Below, in pieces: positions 33,768 to 42,188 of a stretch of DNA of 64,000 bases (its first letter is position 1; each line of letters starts with the position of its first letter). The translations under genes were made by a program, and so were the position numbers. Below the pieces are notes generated by a model. That model saw nothing but the letters and a program-made list of their open reading frames with translations. It made no database searches and was not told the origin of the DNA. Origin of the DNA: Chlamydiota bacterium. Its GTDB lineage: Bacteria > Auribacterota > Tritonobacteria > UBA1439. The DNA lies in NCBI GenBank assembly GCA_012729785.1, contig JAAYCL010000015.1, positions 1 through 64,000 on the forward strand, written 5' to 3'.

Positions 33768-36145
33768 AGGGGGGGGGCTTTCCCGCGGCGCGCGGCTTCC
33801 ATTGGGACGCCGCCTGCATCGTCCTCCTCTGCCTGCTCGCGGCGTGCGTCTTCAGGGCGGGGCTCGACCCGCGCGCGCCGGTCCTCCTCGGCCACCCCAC
33901 GCAGGCGGACGTCACGCATCAGTTCTACCCCTGGCGCGCGTTCGCCGCAGACGAACTCCGCCGCGGTTCCGTTCCGCTCTGGAACCCGTACGTCTGCTGC
34001 GGCCAGCCGTTCGCCGCGGGCTGGCAGTCGGCGGTCTTCTACCCGCCGAACCTCGCGTTTCTCATCCTCCCCGTCCACGTCGTCATCAACTGGGGTTTCG
34101 CCGGCCACCTGATGCTCGCGGGGGCGTTCACCTTCCTCTATCTCCGCCTCCTCGGGGCGGGGCGCTTCGCCGGCCTCGTCGCGGCGATCTCGTTCACCCT
34201 CTCCTCGACGATGGTCTTGCGGGTCTTCGCCGGCCATCTCTCCCTCGTCTGCGCGGCGGCGTGGTTCCCCGCGCTGCTCCTCGCCGCGGAGGGGTGGCGT
34301 CGCGGGCGCCGGCTCTCCTGGGCGCTCTTCGGGGGAATCGTCTTCGGCCTGCAGATTCTGGCGGGCCATCCGCAGGTGGCCTACTTCAGCGCCGCGGGAT
34401 GCGCCTTCTACCTCGCCGCAGCGGTTCTCTTCTCCCCCCGCGGCGCGCGGGGGAGGGAAGCGGCCGGGGCGGGCGTCTTCCTCGCCGTCGTTGCGCCCCT
34501 CGGCGCCTCGCTCGCGGCGGTGCAGCTCATCCCGGGGATCGAGTTCGTCGCGAACTCGATCCGGGGGGCGGAGGCCGGATCGGGGGCGCGGATGCTCTCG
34601 TTCCCGCCGGAGAACCTCGTCACCTTCCTGGTCCCCGATGCGCTCGGGGATTTCGTCGGAATCTTCTGCTGGGGGCGGCGCTTCCTCTGGGGCGAAGCGG
34701 TCTACCTCGGCGTGCTCCCGCTTGTGATGGCGCTCGTCGTCCTGTTATTTCGCAGAAACCGGACGACGGCGGTTCTCGCCTGCCTCGCCCTCGCCCCGCT
34801 CGTCCTTGCCCTCGCCGCGGGCGTCCCGTCCGCCTCGCCGTTGCTGGAGGCGATCCCCGGTCTCGGTGTCGTCCAGGGCCCCACCAAGGCGCTCTTCATC
34901 GCCGTCTTCGCCCTCTGCTGCCTCGCGGGGCTCGGGGCGCAGCGCGTGCTCGGCGAACGCGCGGCGCGGCTCGGAGCCGCGGCAGCCGTTCTGCTCGGAC
35001 TCGCCGCCTTCTGCGGCGTCGAGGCGTTCCGAACGGACGACGGGCCCTCGGCGTGGCGGGCGCTGGTGGGCTACCGGAAGGAGGCGGACCCGCGCTACTG
35101 GCGCGTCCTGGACGACCCGGCGTTTCTCCTGGAGGCGCGCGGCGTCTTCCGGGAGGGGATGCGCCGGCTCTCGATGCTTTTGACGGCGTCGGCGGGGGCG
35201 CTCCTGCTCGCCTCCCGCGGGAAGTCGAACCCCCGCCTCGCGCAGGCGGCCATCGCGGGACTGGTCGTTGCGGATCTGTGGAGCTGGAACGCCCGCTTCA
35301 TCGCCACGGTGCCCGTCTCGGCGTGCCGATGGCCCTCGGGCGTCGTGCGCCTCCTCGCCCGCGGGGGAGGGGAGTGGCGCGTCACGCGGGATCCCCGTAG
35401 CGCCGTTGCGGGGATCAACCAGAACATCGTCGACCGGATCCACGCCTTCGAGGGGTATGAGACGGACGAGGTGCGCCTCTTCGGCGAGTTCAGGGGCTTG
35501 TTCGATCCGGTCGCGGACGGCGCGGCGGGGATGTTCCGTTCGCCCGCTTCGCTGAAGGCGGCATCGCTTGCCTCCGTCCGGTACCTGATCGCCCCCGCGG
35601 CGGCTCCCGATCCCGCGCCCGGCGCGCCGGTGCGCCGCGACGGCGCCGGGGTGCGGATCCACGAGAACCCCGTTGCCTTCCCGCGTGCGCGGGTGGTGCA
35701 CCGGGCGATGGTCGTACCCGTCGAGACGCAGGCCCTCGCTCTGATCCGATGGCCCGGCTTCGACCCGCGCGGGGAGGCGGTCCTGGACGCGGCCCCCGGG
35801 ATCGTTCTGCCGGGCGGCCCGCCGTCGGCGGCCGTGATCGCGCGCGACGAGCCCCGCGAGGTCGTTGTGCGCTGCCGACTCGACGCGCCGGGGGTTCTCG
35901 TGCTCGCCGACACCTGGTATCCCGGGTGGCGGGCCACCGTCGACGGCGCGGATGCGCCGATCCTCAGGGCCAACCACGCCTTTCGCGGCGTGGCGCTGGG
36001 CAAGGGCGCACACGAGGTCAGGTTCATCTTCCGTCCGGCCTCGTTCATGTTCGGCGCGTGGCTGAGCGTCCTCGCCGCGGCGGGGACCGCGTGCGTGTTG
36101 CCGCGGGCGTTGAGGCGACGGGCGGCCCCGCGCGCGGGCGGCTGA
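33764..36145 (+). CDS. YfhO-like membrane protein (first of three)
   Basis: A 793-residue protein with about twelve membrane helices and large external loops. VPLWNPYVCCGQPFAAGWQS is the hallmark of the YfhO family, with AVFYPPNLAFLILP after it. The C-terminal part holds a compact beta domain (DTWYPGWRATVDG, then LRANHAFRGVALG and HEVRFIF). YfhO-type proteins in Firmicutes are linked to glycosylation of teichoic or lipoteichoic acid, so a GT-C-like sugar transfer role is inferred. It is closely related to the next gene, pointing to duplication. Confidence 0.75.
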   Translation: MKGGGFPAARGFHWDAACIVLLCLLAACVFRAGLDPRAPVLLGHPTQADVTHQFYPWRAFAADELRRGSVPLWNPYVCCGQPFAAGWQSAVFYPPNLAFLILPVHVVINWGFAGHLMLAGAFTFLYLRLLGAGRFAGLVAAISFTLSSTMVLRVFAGHLSLVCAAAWFPALLLAAEGWRRGRRLSWALFGGIVFGLQILAGHPQVAYFSAAGCAFYLAAAVLFSPRGARGREAAGAGVFLAVVAPLGASLAAVQLIPGIEFVANSIRGAEAGSGARMLSFPPENLVTFLVPDALGDFVGIFCWGRRFLWGEAVYLGVLPLVMALVVLLFRRNRTTAVLACLALAPLVLALAAGVPSASPLLEAIPGLGVVQGPTKALFIAVFALCCLAGLGAQRVLGERAARLGAAAAVLLGLAAFCGVEAFRTDDGPSAWRALVGYRKEADPRYWRVLDDPAFLLEARGVFREGMRRLSMLLTASAGALLLASRGKSNPRLAQAAIAGLVVADLWSWNARFIATVPVSACRWPSGVVRLLARGGGEWRVTRDPRSAVAGINQNIVDRIHAFEGYETDEVRLFGEFRGLFDPVADGAAGMFRSPASLKAASLASVRYLIAPAAAPDPAPGAPVRRDGAGVRIHENPVAFPRARVVHRAMVVPVETQALALIRWPGFDPRGEAVLDAAPGIVLPGGPPSAAVIARDEPREVVVRCRLDAPGVLVLADTWYPGWRATVDGADAPILRANHAFRGVALGKGAHEVRFIFRPASFMFGAWLSVLAAAGTACVLPRALRRRAAPRAGG

Positions 36146-36184
36146 GGGGCGGTTCCTGCGCCTGAGGGGCGCTTCTGGTATACT
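36142..36184 (+). promoter_or_regulatory. Two direct repeats ahead of an extended -10 promoter
   Basis: CTGAGGGGCGGTTC (36142-36155) is repeated as CTGAGGGGCGCTTC (36162-36175), 13 of 14 bases identical and exactly 20 bases apart. Directly after it comes the extended -10 TGG-TATACT (36176-36184), which would start transcription near 36191. No good -35 is present, as is usual for extended -10 promoters. The repeats occupy the -35 region and look like a tandem operator. Confidence 0.5.
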
Positions 36185-36216
36185 CGCGGGGCCGCCGCGC
36201 GCGGCGGGAGGAAACG

Positions 36217-38616
36217 ATGCGGGACACGATTCGACTGCGGGACCGCCACTGCATCCTCCTCCTTGCCGCCCTCGCCGCCGCGCTCTTCCGGAAGGCGCTC
36301 TTCGGGGGGGCGGTGATCCTCAGCCACCCGGTGTTCCTGGATCTCACGCACCAGGTCTTCGCCTACCGGCGGTACGGATTCGGCCTTCTCCGTGAGGGGA
36401 TCGTCCCCCTCTGGAACCCGTACAACTTCTGCGGCGCGCCGTTCCTCGCCAACTGGCACTCGGCGATCTTCTACCCGCTGAACGCGATCTTCCTCCTCCT
36501 CCCCGTCCACACCGCGCTCAACTGGTCGATCGCGTTCCACTTCTTCCTCGCCGGCGCGCTCACCTACGCGTTCGTGCGCCTCGTGGGTGGAGGGCGCGCG
36601 GGCGCGCTCCTGTCGGCGGTCGTCTTCGTCCTCTCCGGCCCGTACATCCTTCAGCTCTTCCCCGGCCACATCTTCAACCCGCTCCCGTGGCTCCCGCTCG
36701 CGCTCATCTGCGGGGAGATGGCCGTGCGCCGGCGGCGGGCGGTCTGGTGCCTCCTCGCGGGCGTCGTCCTCGGCGTCCAGATCCTCGCGGGGCACCCCCA
36801 GTACATGGCGTACTGCGCCGGGGCGCAGGCGCTCTATATCCTCTTCCGCGCCGCCTCGGAATGCCGGGGGGAGGGGGCCGCGCGGCCGCTCATCGGCGCC
36901 GCCGCGGGGATCGCCCTGATGGTCGCGACCGGCGCGGCCCTCTCGGCGGTGCAGCTCCTCCCGGGGCTGGAGTTCGCCGCGGAGTCGGGGAGGGCGGGCC
37001 TCGCCGGCCCCGCCGCGGTGCGCGACAACTCGCTCCCCCCCGAGAACCTAGCCCTGCTGGCCGTGCCGGGGCTCTTCGGCGACATGCAGGGGGTCCGGTA
37101 CTGGGGCCGGTGGCTCTACTGGGAGACGTGCATCTACGTCGGCGTTCTGCCGATCCTGCTCGCGATCCTCGGCGCCGTGCGCGGGCGGTCGCCTGTCTCG
37201 CGGTTCTTCGCCGGCCTCGCCCTGCTCACCCTCGTCCTCGCCTTCGGCGCCTACTCGCCGCTCTTCGGCTTTCTCTACGCGCGCGTCCCCGGTTTCTCCA
37301 TCTTCAGGGCGCAGGCGAAGTTCGCCGTCCTCGCCGCGTTCTCGATCGCCGTGCTGGCGGGTTTCGGCCTGCGCCGTCTCCTCGACGGTGCGCACCCGGC
37401 GCGCGGCTCGAGGCGCGCCTGGGCGACGGCCGCGTGCCTCCTCGGCGCGGGGCTGGCCTTTCTCTGCGCGGCCGCGGCGGCTACGGGGGGGGCGGAGTCC
37501 CCGCTCTGGGGACGTCTGGTGGAGTACCGCAACGCGAGGGGGTTCGAGGGGACGCCGCCGATCCACCCCTCGGACACGGCACTGCGGGCGGTGGCATACC
37601 GCACGGCGCTGCGCGGGGGGCTCGCCGCCGCAGGGCTCCTCCTCGTCTCCGGCGGGATCTTCTTCGCCGCGGGCCGGGCGAGACCCGCCCTGCTGGCGGC
37701 CGCCGTGCTGTGCGTCTCGCTCGGAGACCTTTGGCGTTTCGGCGCGCCGTATATCGTCGCGAGTCCGCTCGAGGTCTGCTTCTGGCCCCGAGGGCTCGCC
37801 GAGTTTCTCCGTCTCGACCGCTCGGCGTTCCGCGTGGCCGCGCCGAACATCGGCGTGCCCGGAGCGATGCAGAACATCCACGAGCGGATCTCCGCGATCG
37901 ACGGCTACGAGACGCTGAACATCCGCAGATACAAGGAGTACGTGGACGCGTCGCAGGGGAGGGCGCCCGGGGGCCGGCTCGACTTCGCGATCGAAAGGAT
38001 CGCGCCGATGCTCCGGGCGCTCAACCTCAAGTACGTGCTCCTCCCCGCGGGCGATCCGCCCCCGGGCCCGCCGTTTGGCCCGGTCTTCGCCGACGGGCGC
38101 ACCGTCGTCCACGGCACGAACGACCCCCTGCCGCGTGCGTTCGTCGCGCACCGCGCGCGCCTGATCCCCGATCGCGACGCTTCGCTCGCGGCGCTGAAGG
38201 AGCGCGGCGCGGCGGTCCTGGACGAGGTGATCCTCCACGCCGACCCGGGCGTTCGCCTCGACGATCCCGCGCCCGGCGCACCCCCGGGCCGCGCCGGGGT
38301 GGTCGCGGAGGGGCCCAACGAGGTGCGGATCGAGGCGGCGCTGGACCGCCCGGGGTTCCTCGTCGTGCACGACGTCTACTATCCCGGCTGGAGGGCGTAC
38401 CTGAACGGCCTGGAGGTGCCGATCCTGAGGGCGAACCACGCCTTCCGTGCGGTGCACCTCGGGAAGGGGCGCCACGAGGTGCGCTTCGTCTACGCCCCCC
38501 GCTCCTTCGCCGTCGGCTGGCGTGTGAGCGCCGTTTCCGCGCTCCTCGTGACGGCGGCGCTCCTCCAGGCGGCACTCGACGCGCGCCGGCGGACCGTTTC
38601 GGCGGTGCGGCGGTGA
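36217..38616 (+). CDS. YfhO-like membrane protein (second of three)
   Basis: A 799-residue protein of the same family as its upstream neighbour. VPLWNPYNFCGAPFLANWHS and AIFYPLNAIFLLLPVHT align motif for motif with that gene, as does the C-terminal YPGWRAYLNG and LRANHAFRAVHLG domain. About twelve membrane helices are expected. It has its own promoter region (36142-36184) and a GGAGG ribosome site (36208-36212). The pair probably arose by tandem duplication and may act on different sugars or acceptors. Confidence 0.75.
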   Translation: MRDTIRLRDRHCILLLAALAAALFRKALFGGAVILSHPVFLDLTHQVFAYRRYGFGLLREGIVPLWNPYNFCGAPFLANWHSAIFYPLNAIFLLLPVHTALNWSIAFHFFLAGALTYAFVRLVGGGRAGALLSAVVFVLSGPYILQLFPGHIFNPLPWLPLALICGEMAVRRRRAVWCLLAGVVLGVQILAGHPQYMAYCAGAQALYILFRAASECRGEGAARPLIGAAAGIALMVATGAALSAVQLLPGLEFAAESGRAGLAGPAAVRDNSLPPENLALLAVPGLFGDMQGVRYWGRWLYWETCIYVGVLPILLAILGAVRGRSPVSRFFAGLALLTLVLAFGAYSPLFGFLYARVPGFSIFRAQAKFAVLAAFSIAVLAGFGLRRLLDGAHPARGSRRAWATAACLLGAGLAFLCAAAAATGGAESPLWGRLVEYRNARGFEGTPPIHPSDTALRAVAYRTALRGGLAAAGLLLVSGGIFFAAGRARPALLAAAVLCVSLGDLWRFGAPYIVASPLEVCFWPRGLAEFLRLDRSAFRVAAPNIGVPGAMQNIHERISAIDGYETLNIRRYKEYVDASQGRAPGGRLDFAIERIAPMLRALNLKYVLLPAGDPPPGPPFGPVFADGRTVVHGTNDPLPRAFVAHRARLIPDRDASLAALKERGAAVLDEVILHADPGVRLDDPAPGAPPGRAGVVAEGPNEVRIEAALDRPGFLVVHDVYYPGWRAYLNGLEVPILRANHAFRAVHLGKGRHEVRFVYAPRSFAVGWRVSAVSALLVTAALLQAALDARRRTVSAVRR

Positions 38617-38624
38617 GGCCGCTC

Positions 38625-38633
38625 TGGTATCAT
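38625..38633 (+). promoter_or_regulatory. Extended -10 promoter TGG-TATCAT
   Basis: TGG at 38625-38627 and TATCAT at 38628-38633 form an extended -10 box just after the upstream stop. No convincing -35 is present. The start site would be near 38640, ahead of the gene at 38672. The CTCTGG context resembles the 36176 promoter. Confidence 0.4.
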
Positions 38634-38671
38634 TGAGCCCGCATCTGACGCGACACCCGGATGACGCCCCC

Positions 38672-40273
38672 ATGGAACACCGGACACGACATTCGCTTCT
38701 CGTCCCGGCCCTCCTCTTCGGCCTCTCGTGCCTCGTCCTCGCCCCGACGGTCATCTACCCGTTCGGGAGGGACCAGGGGATCTTCGGCTATGCCGGGCAC
38801 CTGGCGCGTGCGGGGGGGGTTCCGTTCAAGGATTTCTGGGACCCCAAGCCCCCCGCCCTCTACTACGTCTACGCCCTGGCGGAACTGCTCTTCGGCCGCT
38901 CGATGGCGTCGATCAGGATCCTCGACCTCCTCTGGCAGGCAGCGACCGCCGTGCTCATCTTTTGGATCAGGCGGCGCGCAAACCCCCGTCGCATCGACGC
39001 GGCGTTCGCCGCGGGGCTTGTCTACATTCTCGCGTATGCGTCGATGGGGTGGTGGAACACCGCCCAGCCGGACTATTTCCTCAACCTGCCGCTCGCGGGA
39101 GCGGTCCTGCTCACGCTGCGCGCCTGCGCAGGCGATCGTGCGCGGGGCTGTTCGTTCAGCGTCGGCGCCCTCGCGGCGTGCGCGTTCTATTTGAAGTATC
39201 CGATGGGCGCGATGCTTCTCGTGTGCGCGGGGTGCCTCGTCTGGCGGAGGGGCGCGCGGGGCGCCGCCGTCGATATAGCCGCGATGGCGGCCGGGTTCGC
39301 AGTCGTCGCCGGGGGGTACGCGCTCTACCTCGCCTGCGTCGGGGCGTGGCGTGAGTTCTGGTATGCGGAGTTCGTGTGGGTGCGGCAGTACGCCCGGCTG
39401 GGGGGGATGGCGGGCGGCGCGGCGGGGTTTCTGCGCCTCCGGGACCTGCTGAACTCCCACGTCAGCGTCGTAGCCCTCGGCGTCCTCGCCCTCGCCGGGG
39501 GCATCCGGGCGACGACGGGCGGCCGGTCCGGCCTCCCCGCCGCGCTGGTCTCCCTCTGGGCCGTTGTCGCCGCGATCAACCTGTATATCCAGAACAAGTT
39601 CTACCTCTACCACTTCGGCCCGCTTCTCGCGCCTTTTGCGATCGGGGCTTCTACCGCGCTGGCGGCTCCGTTCGACCGCAGGATGCGGCCGGCATTTCGT
39701 TTCGCCGCCGCGGCCTTCGCCGCGGGCGTGGTGGGGACTTCGTTCGCCTTCGCGAACCCGCGGTACAACGCCTACTGCGTCCGGGTCTACGTCGACACGG
39801 TGCGCGTTCTCGCGGGGCGGGAGTCCCCCGCCGGCTATTACCGGAATGTGCGGTTCACCTCGGACGATTTCTCCCTGCCCGCGAACCTCGCGGTGGCGGA
39901 GCATTTCGCGCGATGCACCGCCCCCGGCGACACCGTCTTCATCTGGGGGTACGAAACAGTGGTCTATTTCCTCGCGGGGCGGGACTGCCCCACGCGCTTC
40001 ATCCACAACTTTCCACTGCGCTGCCCGTGGGGGTCGGCGCGCTTCGGCGATGAACTCCTCGCGTCGCTCGACAGGGCGCGTCCGAACTACATCGCGCTCC
40101 TCGAGAACGATCCCGTCTGGTGGGCGACGGGTACGCGCGAGGATTCGCTCGAAGCGCTCCGCAGGTACCCGGCCCTCGAGCAGTTCATCGCATCGCGGTA
40201 CATCCCCGAGGGACGGATCGAGGATTTTCTCCTGTTCAGGCGCCGGGAGGGGGAGGACGGGGATGCGCGCTAG
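38672..40273 (+). CDS. GT-C family membrane glycosyltransferase (ArnT/PMT-like)
   Basis: A 533-residue protein with about eleven membrane helices. YPFGRDQGIFGYAGHLARAGG carries the acidic catalytic-loop motif (GRDQG), and DFWDPKPPALYYVYAL is the second characteristic loop, as in PMT_2-type lipid-linked sugar transferases. A C-terminal soluble tail (about 430-533) includes TVFIWGYETVVYF and RFIHNFP. The ATG at 38672 is preferred; a TTG at 38633 is in frame. Its stop lies 11 bases inside the next gene. Confidence 0.75.
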   Translation: MEHRTRHSLLVPALLFGLSCLVLAPTVIYPFGRDQGIFGYAGHLARAGGVPFKDFWDPKPPALYYVYALAELLFGRSMASIRILDLLWQAATAVLIFWIRRRANPRRIDAAFAAGLVYILAYASMGWWNTAQPDYFLNLPLAGAVLLTLRACAGDRARGCSFSVGALAACAFYLKYPMGAMLLVCAGCLVWRRGARGAAVDIAAMAAGFAVVAGGYALYLACVGAWREFWYAEFVWVRQYARLGGMAGGAAGFLRLRDLLNSHVSVVALGVLALAGGIRATTGGRSGLPAALVSLWAVVAAINLYIQNKFYLYHFGPLLAPFAIGASTALAAPFDRRMRPAFRFAAAAFAAGVVGTSFAFANPRYNAYCVRVYVDTVRVLAGRESPAGYYRNVRFTSDDFSLPANLAVAEHFARCTAPGDTVFIWGYETVVYFLAGRDCPTRFIHNFPLRCPWGSARFGDELLASLDRARPNYIALLENDPVWWATGTREDSLEALRRYPALEQFIASRYIPEGRIEDFLLFRRREGEDGDAR

Positions 40274-42188
40274 GCGGCGGATCCACGCGGCGGCGCTCGC
40301 GGCGCTCTTCTTCTTTGCGTACGCCTGGTTTTTGCCGCCGGGGTCGCCGGAACTGTTCGGGACGAACAACGCCGTCCGGTTCTATCTCGCCAAGAGCCTC
40401 GCCTTCGACGGCGACGTCACGATCGAGCGTTACTACCGGGGGGGGATCGACGCCGCCTCCTTCGGCGGGCATCTGTATTCCGGCAAGGCGCCCGCGGCGT
40501 CGTGTTTCGCGGCCCCGGTGATCCGGCTGGTCTCCCTCGTCGCGAAGGCGCCGCGCGCCGTTCCCGACCGGGTCTACCTCTACCTGGCGCGGGTCGCGGT
40601 GATCTCCATCCCCTCGGTCGCGATGATCCTCGCCCTCCACGGTTTCCTCCTCCGCCTCGGCGTTTCCGACCGGCGCGCCGACCTCCTCTGCCTCGGCTAC
40701 GGCCTCGGCACGATGGCGTTCCCGTACAGCACGGAGTTCGTCGGGCACCAGCTCGCCGCCGCCTTCCTCTTCTTCGGTTTCCTGGCGCTGGCCTCCGCCC
40801 GGGGGATCCGCGGCCCCGGCCGCTTCGGCGCCTCGACGGTTCGGTGCGCCCCGTTCGCGGCGGCAGGCCTCTGCGCGGGCTTCGCCGTCGCCAGCGACTA
40901 TCAGACGGCGCTGATCGCGGCGCTGCTCTTCGCCGCGATGGTCCCCCTTCGCCGCCCGCGGTGCGTCGCCGCCTTCGCCTTCGGCTGCATCCCCGGCGCG
41001 GCGATGATCCTCGCCTACAACCACGCCTGCTTCGGGAACCCGTTGAGTTTTCCCTACGCGCACGAGGCGATGCCGATCGCCCGGCAGGTGCAGGGGCAGG
41101 GGCTCTTCGGCGTGCAGACGCCGCGGCTCGTCCCGCTCGCGAAACTCGCCTTCAGCCCCTGGCGGGGGCTCTTCTTCGGCTCGCCGTTCCTCCTCCTGGC
41201 CGCGCCCGGCCTGCGGGCCCTGTGGCGCGGGGAGGCGGGGGACGCGGCCGGCATCGGCGACAGACGGCTCGCCGCGATCTGCCTCTGCGCGTGCGGCGGC
41301 TACCTCCTCTTCAACTCCTCCTACGGGGCCTGGTCGGGGGGCGCCGGGTACGGCCCGCGGTTCCTCGTCCCCGCGATCCCGTTCCTGTGCATCCCCGTCG
41401 CCGCGTTCGCCGTTCGTGCCTCGAGGGGCGCCTGGATCCTGGCGGCGGCGCTCATCGCCTGCTCGGTCGCGTATCATCTCGTCGGGACCGCGGCGGGGCC
41501 GCTCGCGCACGAGTACCTGCGGAACCCGGTGCGGGAGTTTCTGCTGCCGTCCCTCCTCCGGGGCAACGTCAGGCCGAACTGGGGGGCGGAGGCGGGATGG
41601 CCGCCCGCGGCGGGGCTGGCGGCGCTCGTCGCGATCCTCTCCCTCTGCGGCGTCGTCGCCCGGTCGACCGCGAAAGGCGGAACGGGGGGGGAGGGGCGGA
41701 GGCGCCCCGATCCGGCCGGGCGGGCGCTGCTGTTCCTCTGCGCGGCCGCCGCGGGCGCGATGGCGCTGCTCTTCCTCCTGCACCGCACGGAGGAGACGGC
41801 CTACCGCTATGGGGTGCTCGGCCACGGCTACGAGGTCGCGGGGGACGCGGATGCGGCGATCGCCTGCTTCGAGAAGTCGCTGGAGATGGACCCGCGCGAC
41901 GGCAGGGTGATCGACGACCTCACCAGGCTGCTGATCGAACGGGGCGACCACCGGCGGGCGCTCGAGGCGAACATCCGCGCGTTCTCCGTGGCGCCTCGCC
42001 CCCAGGCGGGCGAGCGCTGCGCCCTCCTCGCGCGCCTCGCGTCCCTCTCGGAGCGCATCGCCACGTCGCCGGGAGACGCCGCGCTGCGCGCCGAACACGC
42101 CCGTCTCCTTGAGGGGCTTGGGGTCCAAACCGCGGCTACGCCGGACGGGCGAAACGCCGCCGGCGAGACGATGGGGCGGTCACGGTGA
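40263..42188 (+). CDS. Polytopic GT-C-like membrane protein with short TPR tail
   Basis: A 641-residue protein with about eleven membrane helices. The N-terminal loop TNNAVRFYLAKSLAFDGD and the YSGKAPAASCFAAP segment resemble other GT-C-like proteins of polysaccharide loci. SYGAWSGGAGYGPRFLVPAIP is a typical external-loop motif. Residues about 520-600 form a TPR-like pair (GYEVAGDADAAIACFEKSLE). The ATG at 40263 overlaps the previous gene by 11 bases. The substrate is unknown. Confidence 0.68.
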   Translation: MRARRRIHAAALAALFFFAYAWFLPPGSPELFGTNNAVRFYLAKSLAFDGDVTIERYYRGGIDAASFGGHLYSGKAPAASCFAAPVIRLVSLVAKAPRAVPDRVYLYLARVAVISIPSVAMILALHGFLLRLGVSDRRADLLCLGYGLGTMAFPYSTEFVGHQLAAAFLFFGFLALASARGIRGPGRFGASTVRCAPFAAAGLCAGFAVASDYQTALIAALLFAAMVPLRRPRCVAAFAFGCIPGAAMILAYNHACFGNPLSFPYAHEAMPIARQVQGQGLFGVQTPRLVPLAKLAFSPWRGLFFGSPFLLLAAPGLRALWRGEAGDAAGIGDRRLAAICLCACGGYLLFNSSYGAWSGGAGYGPRFLVPAIPFLCIPVAAFAVRASRGAWILAAALIACSVAYHLVGTAAGPLAHEYLRNPVREFLLPSLLRGNVRPNWGAEAGWPPAAGLAALVAILSLCGVVARSTAKGGTGGEGRRRPDPAGRALLFLCAAAAGAMALLFLLHRTEETAYRYGVLGHGYEVAGDADAAIACFEKSLEMDPRDGRVIDDLTRLLIERGDHRRALEANIRAFSVAPRPQAGERCALLARLASLSERIATSPGDAALRAEHARLLEGLGVQTAATPDGRNAAGETMGRSR

